Shown: positions 38,775 to 46,649 of the stretch, piece by piece
How positions within the stretch are numbered: the stretch's first letter is position 1
Layout: each line of letters starts with the position of its first letter
Assembly: GCF_006715395.1 (NCBI RefSeq)
Contig: NZ_VFNC01000002.1
Span: 1,488,001-1,552,000, forward strand
Source: Streptomyces sp. SLBN-31
Lineage (GTDB): Bacteria; Actinomycetota; Actinomycetes; Streptomycetales; Streptomycetaceae
Length of the DNA: 64,000 nucleotides
Reading direction: 5' to 3'
The notes under the pieces: generated by a model
Told to the model about the DNA's origin: nothing
Seen by the model: the letters and a program-made list of their open reading frames with translations, nothing else
Databases searched by the model: none
Program-made: the position numbers and the translations under genes

Positions 38775-38809
38775 GTGCCCCGCCGTCGAATTCACCGACG
38801 GCGGGACAC
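38775..38809 (+). terminator. Hairpin terminator after the 38179 gene
   Basis: GTGCCCCGCCGTCG (38775-38788) pairs with 38796-38809 with one mismatch and a 7-base loop, 11 bp past the stop. Confidence 0.7.
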
Positions 38810-38845
38810 GGCGTTTCACCCGGCGCTTCACCCGGAAGCCATTGC

Positions 38846-38877
38846 GCTCGTACGAGCGAAAAACTGCTCGTACGAGC
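38846..38877. promoter_or_regulatory. Two perfect palindromes GCTCGTACGAGC exactly 20 bp apart
   Basis: Copies at 38846-38857 and 38866-38877 are identical 12-bp palindromes, separated by an A-rich spacer and repeated with a 20-bp period (about two helical turns), in the 313-bp gap before the DUF5999 gene at 39077. This is the geometry of cooperative operator sites. A 60-codon open frame across them (38775-38957) has no coding bias. Confidence 0.65.
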
Positions 38878-39076
38878 CGGAAAGTGGCCCCGCCCGGTAT
38901 GGACTAGCCCCATCCGACCAGTGCGAACCACCCGAAGGGACAGTGTGGTTGGACTGAACCGTCCGGGCCGCCGAAGCGTCATCAACCTGTGAAGAAGTGG
39001 TGCGTCGAAATGCCTGCGGATTCGCCTCCGTAGGGCAACACTGGACTGGACCGACTTAAACCAACGGGGGGCGGCC

Positions 39077-39343
39077 ATGGACAACGCTTCAAGCCGCAGC
39101 ACAGACACGACAGCCATCTCCGACATCACGACAGAGCGAAAGATCCCACCAATGTGCCAGCATCAGCCGCCGTGCCCTTCAGCAGACTCCGCCGACAGGG
39201 AATCCGCCCGACTCGTGGCGCACCACCCGGAGCAGGGGTGGAGCCTGCTGTGCAACGGCGTTCTGCTCTTCGAGGACACCGGTGAGCTGCTGCCGGACGG
39301 CCAGGTCATCGCCCCGCACCGCCAGGTGATGACGGCCGCCTGA
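39077..39343 (+). CDS. DUF5999-family small Cys protein
   Basis: An 88-codon frame whose C-terminal 63 residues match DUF5999 as I recall it: MCQHQPPCPSADSADRESAR, then HHPEQGWSLLCNGVLLFEDT and GELLPDGQVIAP. The MCQHQPPCP start, with a Cys-x5-Cys, is normally the N-terminus, which would place the start at 39152. The ATG at 39077 has a much stronger ribosome site (ACGGGGGG). Family members may bind a metal; function is unknown. A terminator follows. The two palindromes at 38846-38877 lie upstream. Confidence 0.8.
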   Translation: MDNASSRSTDTTAISDITTERKIPPMCQHQPPCPSADSADRESARLVAHHPEQGWSLLCNGVLLFEDTGELLPDGQVIAPHRQVMTAA

Positions 39344-39351
39344 GGCGGCTT

Positions 39352-39373
39352 CCGGGCGGCCACGGCCGCCCGG
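39352..39373 (+). terminator. Hairpin terminator after the DUF5999 gene
   Basis: CCGGGCGGCC and GGCCGCCCGG form a perfect 10-bp stem with a 2-base centre, 8 bp past the stop. Confidence 0.7.
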
Positions 39374-39587
39374 CGGATTTCCGGGGGCCGGTCGCGGAGG
39401 ACATTGCCGCGAGCCGGCCCCGACGCATGTCCGGCCCCGATCACCCACCGTAGTTACCCGGGCGTACCAGGGTCATGGGGCTCGTATTCGTCGCCTGCGA
39501 TCCCGTCTTGATCACCCTTCCCACGGGCCCACCTCTTCCGGAAGACTTCTGGAAGTTTCGCGGCGCGTGCGCACGGAGGTGGGGGAA

Positions 39588-40634
39588 TTGGCAGCAGACG
39601 GGGCCGGTGCCGAGGGCGTGGCGGAGAGCCGGGGGAAGGTCACGATCACGGAGATCGCCCGGCAGGCGGGGGTGTCGGTGCCGACCGTCTCCCGAGTCGT
39701 CAACGGCCGCTCCGACGTCTCGCCGCGGACCAGGGCACGGGTGGAGGATCTGCTGCTGCGGCACGGTTACCGCAAGCGCGCCGGCGCCTCCGGTTCCGGC
39801 GCCGCGCTGCTCGACCTGGTCTTCAACGACCTCGACAGTCCCTGGGCGGTGGAGATCCTGCGCGGTGTGGAGGAGGTCGCCCACGCCGCCGGGGTCGGCA
39901 CGGTGGTGTCGGCGATCCACGGGCGCTCCGGCGACGCCCGTGAGTGGATGCGCAACCTGCGGGCCCGCGCCTCCGACGGCGTCGTCCTGGTCACCTCGGC
40001 GCTGGAGCCGGTACTGCACGAGGAGTTGCGCGCCCTGGGTGTCCCGCTGGTGGTCGTCGACCCGGCGGGCTCCCCCGCCCTGGACGTCCCGACGATCGGC
40101 GCCGCCAACTGGTCGGGCGGCATGGCGGCCACCGAGCACCTGCTCTCCCTCGGGCACCGCAGGATCGCTCTGATCGCCGGCCCGCCACGGCTGCTGTGCT
40201 CCCGCGCACGCCTCGACGGCTATCGCGCCGCCCTGGAGGGCGCAGCCATCCCACCCGACGGCTCCCTCGTCGTCCCCGGGGACTTCCACCCCGAGTCCGG
40301 GTTCACCGGCTGCAACGCCCTGCTCGCCCTCCCCGAACCGCCGACCGCGATCTTCGCGGCCAGCGACCAGATGGCGCTCGGCGCGATCGAGGCACTGCGC
40401 CGGCGGGGTCTGAGGGTGCCGGAGGACATGAGCGTGGTCGGCTTCGACGACCTTCCGGAGGTCCGCTGGTCGGCGCCGCCGCTCACCACGGTTCGTCAAC
40501 CGCTGGCCGACATGGGCAAGTTGGCCGTCCGTACGGTCCTGCGGCTGGCCCGCGACGAACAGCCGGACTCCCCGCGCGTGGAACTCGGCACCGAGCTGGT
40601 GGTGAGAGCCAGCACGGCACCCCCGGCACCCTGA
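39588..40634 (+). CDS. LacI-family transcriptional regulator (likely xylan operon repressor)
   Basis: A 348-residue regulator. The LacI HTH occupies residues 18-45 (VTITEIARQAGVSVPTVSRV, then VNGRSDVSPRTRARVEDLLL). The sugar-binding core follows (ALLDLVFNDLDSPWAVEILR, SVVGFDDLPEVRWSAPPLTT). A GGAGGT site lies 7 bases before the TTG at 39588, which I prefer as start; an in-frame GTG at 39567 is also possible. It converges on the xylanase/ABC operon. The upstream TGGAAGTTTCG (39550-39560) resembles half of the CGAAA-n-TTTCG sites found before the binding-protein gene, supporting auto- and operon control. A BxlR-like role in xylo-oligosaccharide sensing is inferred. Confidence 0.9.
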   Translation: MAADGAGAEGVAESRGKVTITEIARQAGVSVPTVSRVVNGRSDVSPRTRARVEDLLLRHGYRKRAGASGSGAALLDLVFNDLDSPWAVEILRGVEEVAHAAGVGTVVSAIHGRSGDAREWMRNLRARASDGVVLVTSALEPVLHEELRALGVPLVVVDPAGSPALDVPTIGAANWSGGMAATEHLLSLGHRRIALIAGPPRLLCSRARLDGYRAALEGAAIPPDGSLVVPGDFHPESGFTGCNALLALPEPPTAIFAASDQMALGAIEALRRRGLRVPEDMSVVGFDDLPEVRWSAPPLTTVRQPLADMGKLAVRTVLRLARDEQPDSPRVELGTELVVRASTAPPAP

Positions 40635-40715
40635 CAGACCGGGGGTGCCGGGACCCCGGCGGTGCTCCCCAATGCACCGCCGGGGCGTTCCGGAAAACCC
40701 CTCCCGCAAGGGCTG

Positions 40716-41765
40716 CTACTTGCCGCCCAGCGCCTCTCGGATCGCGAAGTACGCGGGCTTGGGCCGCAGTTGGTCGTCGTACGGCAGCGCGGCGCCCTCC
40801 CCGGGGAAGAACGCCGGGATCCAGGAGTACTTGTCGGTGTAGTCCCACACCGTGATCCCCACGCACCGCCGCACCGCCAGACAGGCGGACGTCATGTCGC
40901 GGTACCAGTCGGCCTGCTGGGCCAGCTTCTCCTCGGTCGCCGGCAGGATCATGCGGACGTCGACCTCGGTGAGAGCGGTGTCGAGCCCGAGTCGGGAGAA
41001 GCGGCGGAGGTTGTCCTCCAGGGTGGTCGGATAGCCGTACTGCAGCGCCAGATGGGCCTGCAGGCCGATGCCGTCGAGCGGGACGTGCTGTGCCTTCAGC
41101 TCCTGTGCGAGCCGGTAGTAGGCGTCGCTCTTCGGTCCGACGGCCTCGATGTTGTAGTCGTTGAGGTACAACTTCGCGTGCGGGTCGGCCTGGTGGGCCC
41201 AGTGCAGGGCGTCGGCGATGTAGCCGGGGCCCAGCGTGCGGTACCAGATGGTGTCGCGGTAGGTGCCGTCCTCATTGAACGCCTCGTTGACCACGTCCCA
41301 GGAGTAGACCTTGCCGCGGTAGTGCCGCACCTCGGTCTGGATGTGCTTCTTCAGTACGGCCCTGAGCTCGTCCGCCGTCCATGCGCGGCCGGTGAGCCAG
41401 TCCGGCAGCTGGCTGTGCCAGACAAGCGTGTGGGCGCGCACCCGCTGGTGGTTGCCGCGCGCGAGGTCGACGATCTGGTCGCCGTCGGTCCAGTCGAAGA
41501 CGCCCTGCTGGGGCTCGGTGGCGTACCACTTCATGCCGTTGCCGGGCGTGATCATGTCGAACTCGCTGCCCAGTACGGAGGTGTAGGCGGTGTCGGTGAG
41601 TTCGGGGTTGTCGGTGGCGCTGCCGAAGTAGCGGCCGTGGCGGTGGGCGAGTTCGGCCAGGGTGGTGGGCCGTGGGTGCGCCTGGGCGGGGGTGCCGGTG
41701 GTGACGCCGGCGGCGACCAGGACGGCGGCGAGGGCTCCGACGAGTCTGAGACGGGTCTTGGGCAT
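40716..41765 (-). CDS. Secreted endo-1,4-beta-xylanase, GH10
   Basis: A 349-residue GH10 enzyme that hydrolyses xylan. A signal peptide (MPKTRLRLVGALAAVLVAAG to AQA at about residue 29) directs export. The acid/base Glu161 is in WDVVNEAF and the nucleophile Glu267 in TEVDVR. Other family motifs are WHSQLPDWL and LNDYN. There is no carbohydrate-binding module; it is a catalytic domain only. The ATG at 41765 is 52 bp downstream of the permease stop, so it is probably the last gene of the ABC operon. No operator lies directly before it. Confidence 0.96.
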   Translation of the reverse strand: MPKTRLRLVGALAAVLVAAGVTTGTPAQAHPRPTTLAELAHRHGRYFGSATDNPELTDTAYTSVLGSEFDMITPGNGMKWYATEPQQGVFDWTDGDQIVDLARGNHQRVRAHTLVWHSQLPDWLTGRAWTADELRAVLKKHIQTEVRHYRGKVYSWDVVNEAFNEDGTYRDTIWYRTLGPGYIADALHWAHQADPHAKLYLNDYNIEAVGPKSDAYYRLAQELKAQHVPLDGIGLQAHLALQYGYPTTLEDNLRRFSRLGLDTALTEVDVRMILPATEEKLAQQADWYRDMTSACLAVRRCVGITVWDYTDKYSWIPAFFPGEGAALPYDDQLRPKPAYFAIREALGGK

Positions 41766-41817
41766 GGTGCGACTCCTCACGGGGTGGGGTGTGGGGCCGT
41801 ACGTCCGGCGGCGCGCG

Positions 41818-42639
41818 TCATCCCTTGGTGGCGCCGGCGGTGAGGCCGCCGACGAGCTGACGCTCGGCGACCGAGTAGAGGGCGAGGGCGGGGACCATCG
41901 CCAGGACGAGGTAGGCGAAGACACGGGCGTACTCGGCCGAGTACTGGCCCTGGAACTGCGCGACGCCGAGCGGCAGCGTCCACCACTTGGAGTCGGTGAA
42001 GACCAGCAGCGGCAGCATGTAGTTGTTCCAGCTGGTGACGACGGCGAGTACGGAGACCGTGCCGAGCGCGGGCCGGGCCATCGGCAGCAGCACCCGCCAG
42101 AAGAAGCCGAAGGCGCTGCAGCCGTCGAGGGTGGCCGCCTCCTCCAGTTCGCCGGGGATCTGCCGGAAGAAGCCGCGCAGGATGATGATCGTCATCGGCA
42201 GGCCGAAGGCGGCCTGCGGCAGGATCACGCCGAGGGGGTTGTCCAGCAGGCCGAGGGAGCGCAGCAGGAGGAACAGGGGCAGGGCGGCGACCGCGGGCGG
42301 GAACATCAGCCCCATCGTGAAGAAGGTGAACATCAGCTCCCGGCCGCGGAAGGCGAACCGTGCGAAGGAGAAGGCCGCGAGGGCGGACACGGCGACCACG
42401 AGCACGCACGTCGCCACCGCCACCAGCGTGCTGTTGCCCAGCAGCCGCCAGAAGTCACCGGACCCGAGGATGTCGGTGTAGTTGCCGGTCAGCCAGTGCT
42501 CGGGCAGCCCGAAGGGGTTGCGGGAGAGCTCGTCGGTGGACTTGAAGCCGGACAGCGCGGCGTACAGCAGCGGTACGACGATCACCGAGCCGACGACGAC
42601 GAGGACCACGTGCAGCGGCATGTTGCGCAGTGTCTTCAC
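41818..42639 (-). CDS. Carbohydrate ABC transporter permease (inner-membrane subunit 2)
   Basis: A 273-residue MalG-type permease with six predicted helices. The EAA loop that contacts the ATPase is GELEEAATLDGCSAFGFFWR, then VLLPMARPAL. The GTG at 42639 overlaps the stop of the other permease by 4 bases, so translation is coupled. The neighbours (xylanase and binding protein) indicate xylo-oligosaccharides as the cargo. No ATPase is encoded here; Streptomyces sugar importers of this type share the MsiK ATPase, which is encoded elsewhere. Confidence 0.95.
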   Translation of the reverse strand: MKTLRNMPLHVVLVVVGSVIVVPLLYAALSGFKSTDELSRNPFGLPEHWLTGNYTDILGSGDFWRLLGNSTLVAVATCVLVVAVSALAAFSFARFAFRGRELMFTFFTMGLMFPPAVAALPLFLLLRSLGLLDNPLGVILPQAAFGLPMTIIILRGFFRQIPGELEEAATLDGCSAFGFFWRVLLPMARPALGTVSVLAVVTSWNNYMLPLLVFTDSKWWTLPLGVAQFQGQYSAEYARVFAYLVLAMVPALALYSVAERQLVGGLTAGATKG

Positions 42640-43634
42640 CTGCCGTCTCCCCTCATGTTCGTGGTGGCGCCCTCGAGGTCGCGGCGCAGCACGAACCGCT
42701 GGTAGGCGAGGGCGAAGACGAGGCAGATGCCGAACATGACCACGCTGATCGCGCTGGCGTAGCCGACCTGGTAGCGCTTGAAGCCGTACTGGAACATGGT
42801 CACGGCCATCGTCTCGGAGTGGTGGTCGGGACCGCCCTGGGTGATCACCCACACCAGGTCGAAGAGCTGGATGGACCCGATGACGGACAGGAAGATGCTG
42901 ATGCGGATGGTGGGCGCGAGCAGCGGCAGGGTGACGTTGCGGAAGCGCTGCCAGGGATTGGCGCCGTCGATCAGCGCTGCCTCCGTCAACTCGGCCGGGA
43001 TCGACTGGAGTCCGGCGAGCAGCAGCATCATGTGGAAGCCGAAGTACTTCCAGGTCATGACGAGGAAGAGGGTCGCCATGACGTAGGAGGGGTCGGCGAA
43101 CCACTCACCGCCGACGCCGTCCAGCCCGACGGCGCCCAGGACATGGTCGGCGAGCCCGTCGTCCGGTGCGAAGACCATGCTGAACAGCACGCCGGTGATG
43201 GCCTCGGACAGGACGTAGGGCGCGAAGAACAGCATGCGGTAGACGGCCCGGCCGCGCAGCTTCTGGTTCAGTGCCACCGCCATGCCCAGCGCGAACGGCA
43301 GTTGCAGCAGGAGCGAGAGCCCGACCAGGAGTGCGCAGCGCCACAGGTCGCCGAGGAAGACGTCGTCCTGGAAGAGGCGGGTGAAGTTGTCGCCGCCGAT
43401 GTAGTCGGAGGGCATGCCGAAGCCGCCCCAGCGGAAGAACGCGGCGTACAGCGCGAACAGCATCGGCAGCAGGACCAGCCCGATGAAGAGCACCAGCGCG
43501 GGCACCTGGAAGCCGACCGCGGTGAGCCAGTTCACCAGGCGCCGGCGCGCCCGCCCCCGCCCCGGCGTCGCCGTCGGGGAGGGGAGGGCGACGTCCGGGC
43601 CCGTCCGCTTGTCCGGAAGGAAAGTGGAGGTCAT
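42636..43634 (-). CDS. Carbohydrate ABC transporter permease (inner-membrane subunit 1)
   Basis: A 332-residue MalF-type permease with a 35-residue Pro/Arg-rich cytoplasmic leader and six helices. The EAA motif is AELTEAALIDGANPWQRFRN, then VTLPLLAPTI. It lies 6 bp downstream of the binding-protein stop and overlaps the next permease by 4 bases, forming a compact operon with it and the GH10 gene. Likely substrate: xylo-oligosaccharides, by context. Confidence 0.95.
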   Translation of the reverse strand: MTSTFLPDKRTGPDVALPSPTATPGRGRARRRLVNWLTAVGFQVPALVLFIGLVLLPMLFALYAAFFRWGGFGMPSDYIGGDNFTRLFQDDVFLGDLWRCALLVGLSLLLQLPFALGMAVALNQKLRGRAVYRMLFFAPYVLSEAITGVLFSMVFAPDDGLADHVLGAVGLDGVGGEWFADPSYVMATLFLVMTWKYFGFHMMLLLAGLQSIPAELTEAALIDGANPWQRFRNVTLPLLAPTIRISIFLSVIGSIQLFDLVWVITQGGPDHHSETMAVTMFQYGFKRYQVGYASAISVVMFGICLVFALAYQRFVLRRDLEGATTNMRGDGR

Positions 43635-43640
43635 CGCCGG

Positions 43641-44936
43641 TTACTGCTCTTCCTTCGCGGTCTTGGAGATCGACTGCGTGACCTGCTCGGGCGACTTGGA
43701 GCCGGATATCAGCGCGGCGACGCTGTCGTTGACCTCCTGGCCGACGGCGGGCGCGTAGGCCTGGTCGAGGTAGAGCTGGAAGCCGGTGGCCGCCTTCAAC
43801 TGGGCTTGCACGGCCTTGGTATTGGGGTCGGAGAGCCCCTTCTCGGCGCCGGGGACCACCGGGAGGGTGTTGGTCTTCTTCACCAGCACCAGGTCGGTGG
43901 CCTCGGAGGCGAAGAACTTCAGGAAGTCGACGGCCGCCTGCGGGGCGCCCTTGCGCAGGGCGTGTCCGCCGCCGCCGCCGAAGACCTCGGTGATGGCGCC
44001 CTTTCCGCCCTCGACCGCCGGGAAGGGGAAGAAGCCGAGGTTCGAGCCGAGGCCCTTGCCGGAGTCGGCCTCGACGACCGGGGCCCACTGGCCCATGAGT
44101 TCCATGGCGGCCTTGCCGTTGCCCATGGTGGCCGCCTGGCCGGTGGGCGTGGAGTACGCGGCGCCGAGGAAGCCCTTCTGGAACGGCTGGAGTTTGACCA
44201 GGTCCTGGAGGTGCTGTCCGGCCTGGACGAGCCCGGGGGCGGTGAAGTCCTTGTTCTCGTTGGCCTTCTTCAGCGCGTCGATGCCGGCCGTGCGCATCGC
44301 GAGGTAGGCCCAGAAGTACATGCCGGGCCACTTCTCCTTGCCGGCCAGGGCGATGGGCGTGATGTTCTTCGCCTTGAGCTTCTTGACCGCGTCGAGGAAG
44401 CCGCTCCAGGTGGTGGGCGGGGCGGTGATGCCGGCCTGCTTGAACAGCGCCTTGTTGTACCAGAAGCCGATCATGCCGATGTCGAACGGGATGCCGTACG
44501 TCTTGTTGTCCAGGATGTACGCCTGTTTCGCGACGGACAGCATGCCGTCGGCCCACGGCTTGGTCCGGTCGGTGAGGTCCTCGACGAGTCCGGCGTCCAC
44601 CTGCTGCTGGAGGACGCCGCCGCCCCAGGTGTGGAAGATGTCCGGGAGCTTCCCGGAGGCGGTCAGCGCCGTCATCTTCGACTTGTAGGCGTCGTTCTCC
44701 ATCTGGACGATCTTCACCTTGACCTTGGGGTTCTGCGCCTCGAACTTCTTGGCCAGACCCGCCCAGACGGTTTTGGTGGGTTCGGTGGTGGAGATGTTCC
44801 ACCACTCGATGGTGGTCTTCCCGTCGGCCGACCCTCCGTCCGAGTCGCCGCCGCATGCGCTCAGAGCCGTCATGCCCAGACCGGCCGCGGCGGAGGCCGC
44901 CAGGAACCCGCGGCGGGACAGTGCCCGGTCGCCCAT
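43641..44936 (-). CDS. Extracellular sugar-binding lipoprotein (family 1 solute-binding protein)
   Basis: A 431-residue binding protein. The signal has both a twin-arginine-like SRRGFLAASAAAGLGMTALS and a lipobox LSAC, so it is exported and lipid-anchored. TIEWWNISTTEPTKTVWAGL begins the mature binding domain, and GKLPDIFHTWGGGVLQQQVD is the aromatic sugar-contact region. The start has AAGGAG upstream. It is the first gene of the xylan operon, preceded by the CGAAA-n-TTTCG-type sites. The ligand is probably xylobiose or longer xylo-oligosaccharides. Confidence 0.94.
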   Translation of the reverse strand: MGDRALSRRGFLAASAAAGLGMTALSACGGDSDGGSADGKTTIEWWNISTTEPTKTVWAGLAKKFEAQNPKVKVKIVQMENDAYKSKMTALTASGKLPDIFHTWGGGVLQQQVDAGLVEDLTDRTKPWADGMLSVAKQAYILDNKTYGIPFDIGMIGFWYNKALFKQAGITAPPTTWSGFLDAVKKLKAKNITPIALAGKEKWPGMYFWAYLAMRTAGIDALKKANENKDFTAPGLVQAGQHLQDLVKLQPFQKGFLGAAYSTPTGQAATMGNGKAAMELMGQWAPVVEADSGKGLGSNLGFFPFPAVEGGKGAITEVFGGGGGHALRKGAPQAAVDFLKFFASEATDLVLVKKTNTLPVVPGAEKGLSDPNTKAVQAQLKAATGFQLYLDQAYAPAVGQEVNDSVAALISGSKSPEQVTQSISKTAKEEQ

Positions 44937-44985
44937 TTTGTGCTCCTTGGGGTAGGGACGGCGCGTCCACGACCGTCCACTGGGA

Positions 44986-45018
44986 CCGAAAGTTTCGGAG
45001 ATGATCCAGAAAGCTTCG
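44986..45018. promoter_or_regulatory. CGAAA-n-TTTCG-type operators upstream of the xylan operon
   Basis: CCGAAA-G-TTTCGG (44986-44998) is a perfect 6-1-6 inverted repeat 50 bp before the binding-protein start. AGAAAGCTTCG (45008-45018) is a degenerate second copy 21 bp further upstream, centre to centre. Such motifs are known before Streptomyces xylanase and xylo-oligosaccharide genes and fit the LacI-type regulator at 39588. Confidence 0.7.
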
Positions 45019-45216
45019 TTGATGCCGCACCCTAGAGACAGCTCCCAAACGGTGGCAACCCCTTGTACGCGGTGAATCTGCGCGCGACTTCGCCCAGCGC
45101 CGACAATGGGGGACTCAGGCCCGGTCCGACAGGGGCGGCGATCCTCGCCCGTCACTTCACGACCGGTCGAAACATTCGACTCCGCAGGCGAACATTACGG
45201 AGCTGATCAGGCGGTG

Positions 45217-46320
45217 CTACCGCACCGACACCGAGTCGGCCCGCTCCGTCTCGCCTTCGGCGGCCGCGAGTGCTTTGTTGCGGCGGACGGAGGACCAGAA
45301 GGACCAGGCGATCAGGACGACGCCGATGAGACCGGTGACGACCTCGTTGATCTGGTACTGAATGGTGACCATGAGGATCACGGCCAGGGCGCCGATCGCG
45401 TAGTGGGCGCCGTGCTCCAGGTAGACGTAGTCGTCGAGGGTGCCCTGGCGGACGAGGTACACGGTCAGCGACCGGACGTACATGGCGCCGATGCCCAGAC
45501 CCAGGGCCATCAGCACAATGTCGTTGGTGATGGCGAACGCGCCGATCACGCCGTCGAAGGAGAAGGAGGCGTCCAGGACCTCCAGGTAGAGGAACATGAA
45601 GAACGCGGCCCGGCCCACGAGGGTGCCCGCCGAGGGCTTGCTCTGCTCCCGCTCCTCCTCGTCCTCCAGCCTGTTCTCGAAGTAGCCGGACAGGCCGCCG
45701 ACGACCAGGTAGGTGACCAGACCCGCGATGCCGGAGACGAGCACGGTCTGTGCCTTGTCGGCGTGCGCGCCGCCGTGCTGGTGGGCGTGGGTGGCGAAGG
45801 TGAAGGAGGTGATCAGCAGGACGATCAGGGCGATGCAGACCGACAGCATGTCGACCTTGCCGAGCCTGGCCAAAGGGCGCTCGATCCAGCCCAGCCACTG
45901 GATGTCGCGGTCCTCGAAGATGAAGTCCAGGAAGATCATCAGCAGGAACATGCCACCGAACGCGGCGATCGCCGGGTGCGCGTCGGTCACCAGCTGCTCG
46001 TAACGGCTCTTCTCCGTCAGCGCCAGGTGGACGGCGTCGTATGGGTTCAGTTTCGCGGTGACGGCGACGATGACGACCGGGAAGAGCAGCCGCATGCCGA
46101 ACACCGCGATGAGCACGCCGATCGTGAGGAAGATCGTCTGCCAGAAGGCGCTCATCTTCTTCAGGATCCCGGCGTTGACCACGGCGTTGTCGAACGACAG
46201 GGAGATCTCCAGCACGGCCAGGATCGCCACGATGCCGAACGCGGTCCAGCCTCCGTAGAGCACCCCTGCGGCCAGACCGAGCGCGGTGGCCGCGAACGCC
46301 CAACGGAAGGTCTTCAGCAT
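45217..46320 (-). CDS. DUF475/TerC-like integral membrane protein
   Basis: A 367-residue protein with about nine hydrophobic helices. The FGIVAILAVLEISLSFDNAV and FLYLEVLDASFSFDGVIGAF segments carry conserved acidic/Asn residues inside membrane helices, the hallmark of TerC-type proteins linked to tellurite or metal (calcium, manganese) handling. Between them are a His-rich loop (THAHQHGGAHADKAQTV) and an acidic loop (NRLEDEEEREQSKPSAGTLV), likely cytosolic or metal-facing. The ATG at 46320 follows a GTG at 46323. A 6-3-6 inverted repeat (GTCGAA-aca-TTCGAC, 45166-45180) lies past the stop. No ter operon genes are adjacent. Confidence 0.9.
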   Translation of the reverse strand: MLKTFRWAFAATALGLAAGVLYGGWTAFGIVAILAVLEISLSFDNAVVNAGILKKMSAFWQTIFLTIGVLIAVFGMRLLFPVVIVAVTAKLNPYDAVHLALTEKSRYEQLVTDAHPAIAAFGGMFLLMIFLDFIFEDRDIQWLGWIERPLARLGKVDMLSVCIALIVLLITSFTFATHAHQHGGAHADKAQTVLVSGIAGLVTYLVVGGLSGYFENRLEDEEEREQSKPSAGTLVGRAAFFMFLYLEVLDASFSFDGVIGAFAITNDIVLMALGLGIGAMYVRSLTVYLVRQGTLDDYVYLEHGAHYAIGALAVILMVTIQYQINEVVTGLIGVVLIAWSFWSSVRRNKALAAAEGETERADSVSVR

Positions 46321-46649
46321 CACCGGTCACCCAGTCCTCTCACCACGGCCCTGAACGCTCCGTACCGTCATCGGCGTTGTCTACCACGCCCGGCTGTCGT
46401 GCGGGTGTCCCGCCGGGAACCCGGCACACCGGTTGTCGGGATCTTTGCGCTTCGCGGTGCGGGTTCCGTGCGGTGAGCGGACGGGGGTGTCGCCGTCGGA
46501 CGCGGCCAGCCCTTGGCCACCAGCTCCCTGAGCGCGATGTCGAGCTCGAGGACGTTCACGCGCGGAAACCCGGGGTGCGGCCCTGCGTGTGGTCCCTGAC
46601 CAGCCGCTCCACCCGGGCGACGGACAGACCGTTGCGCTCGGCTCCCTGG
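46321..46649 (-). other. Gap with two overlapping small frames, possible decayed gene
   Basis: On the minus strand a frame ending AERNGLSVARVERLVRDHTQ, then GRTPGFRA, stops at 46556 and overlaps by GTGA a second frame starting at 46559 (MNVLELDIALRELVAKGWPR). Both stretches have coding-like bias for 20-40 codons, then lose it. This may be the remnant of a small operon or of one frameshifted gene. I do not recognise the family. The rest of the gap shows nothing clear. Confidence 0.3.

Noticed and set aside
38775..38957. A 60-codon frame between the 38179 and DUF5999 genes
   Set aside because: It runs through a terminator and both palindromes, with no coding bias.
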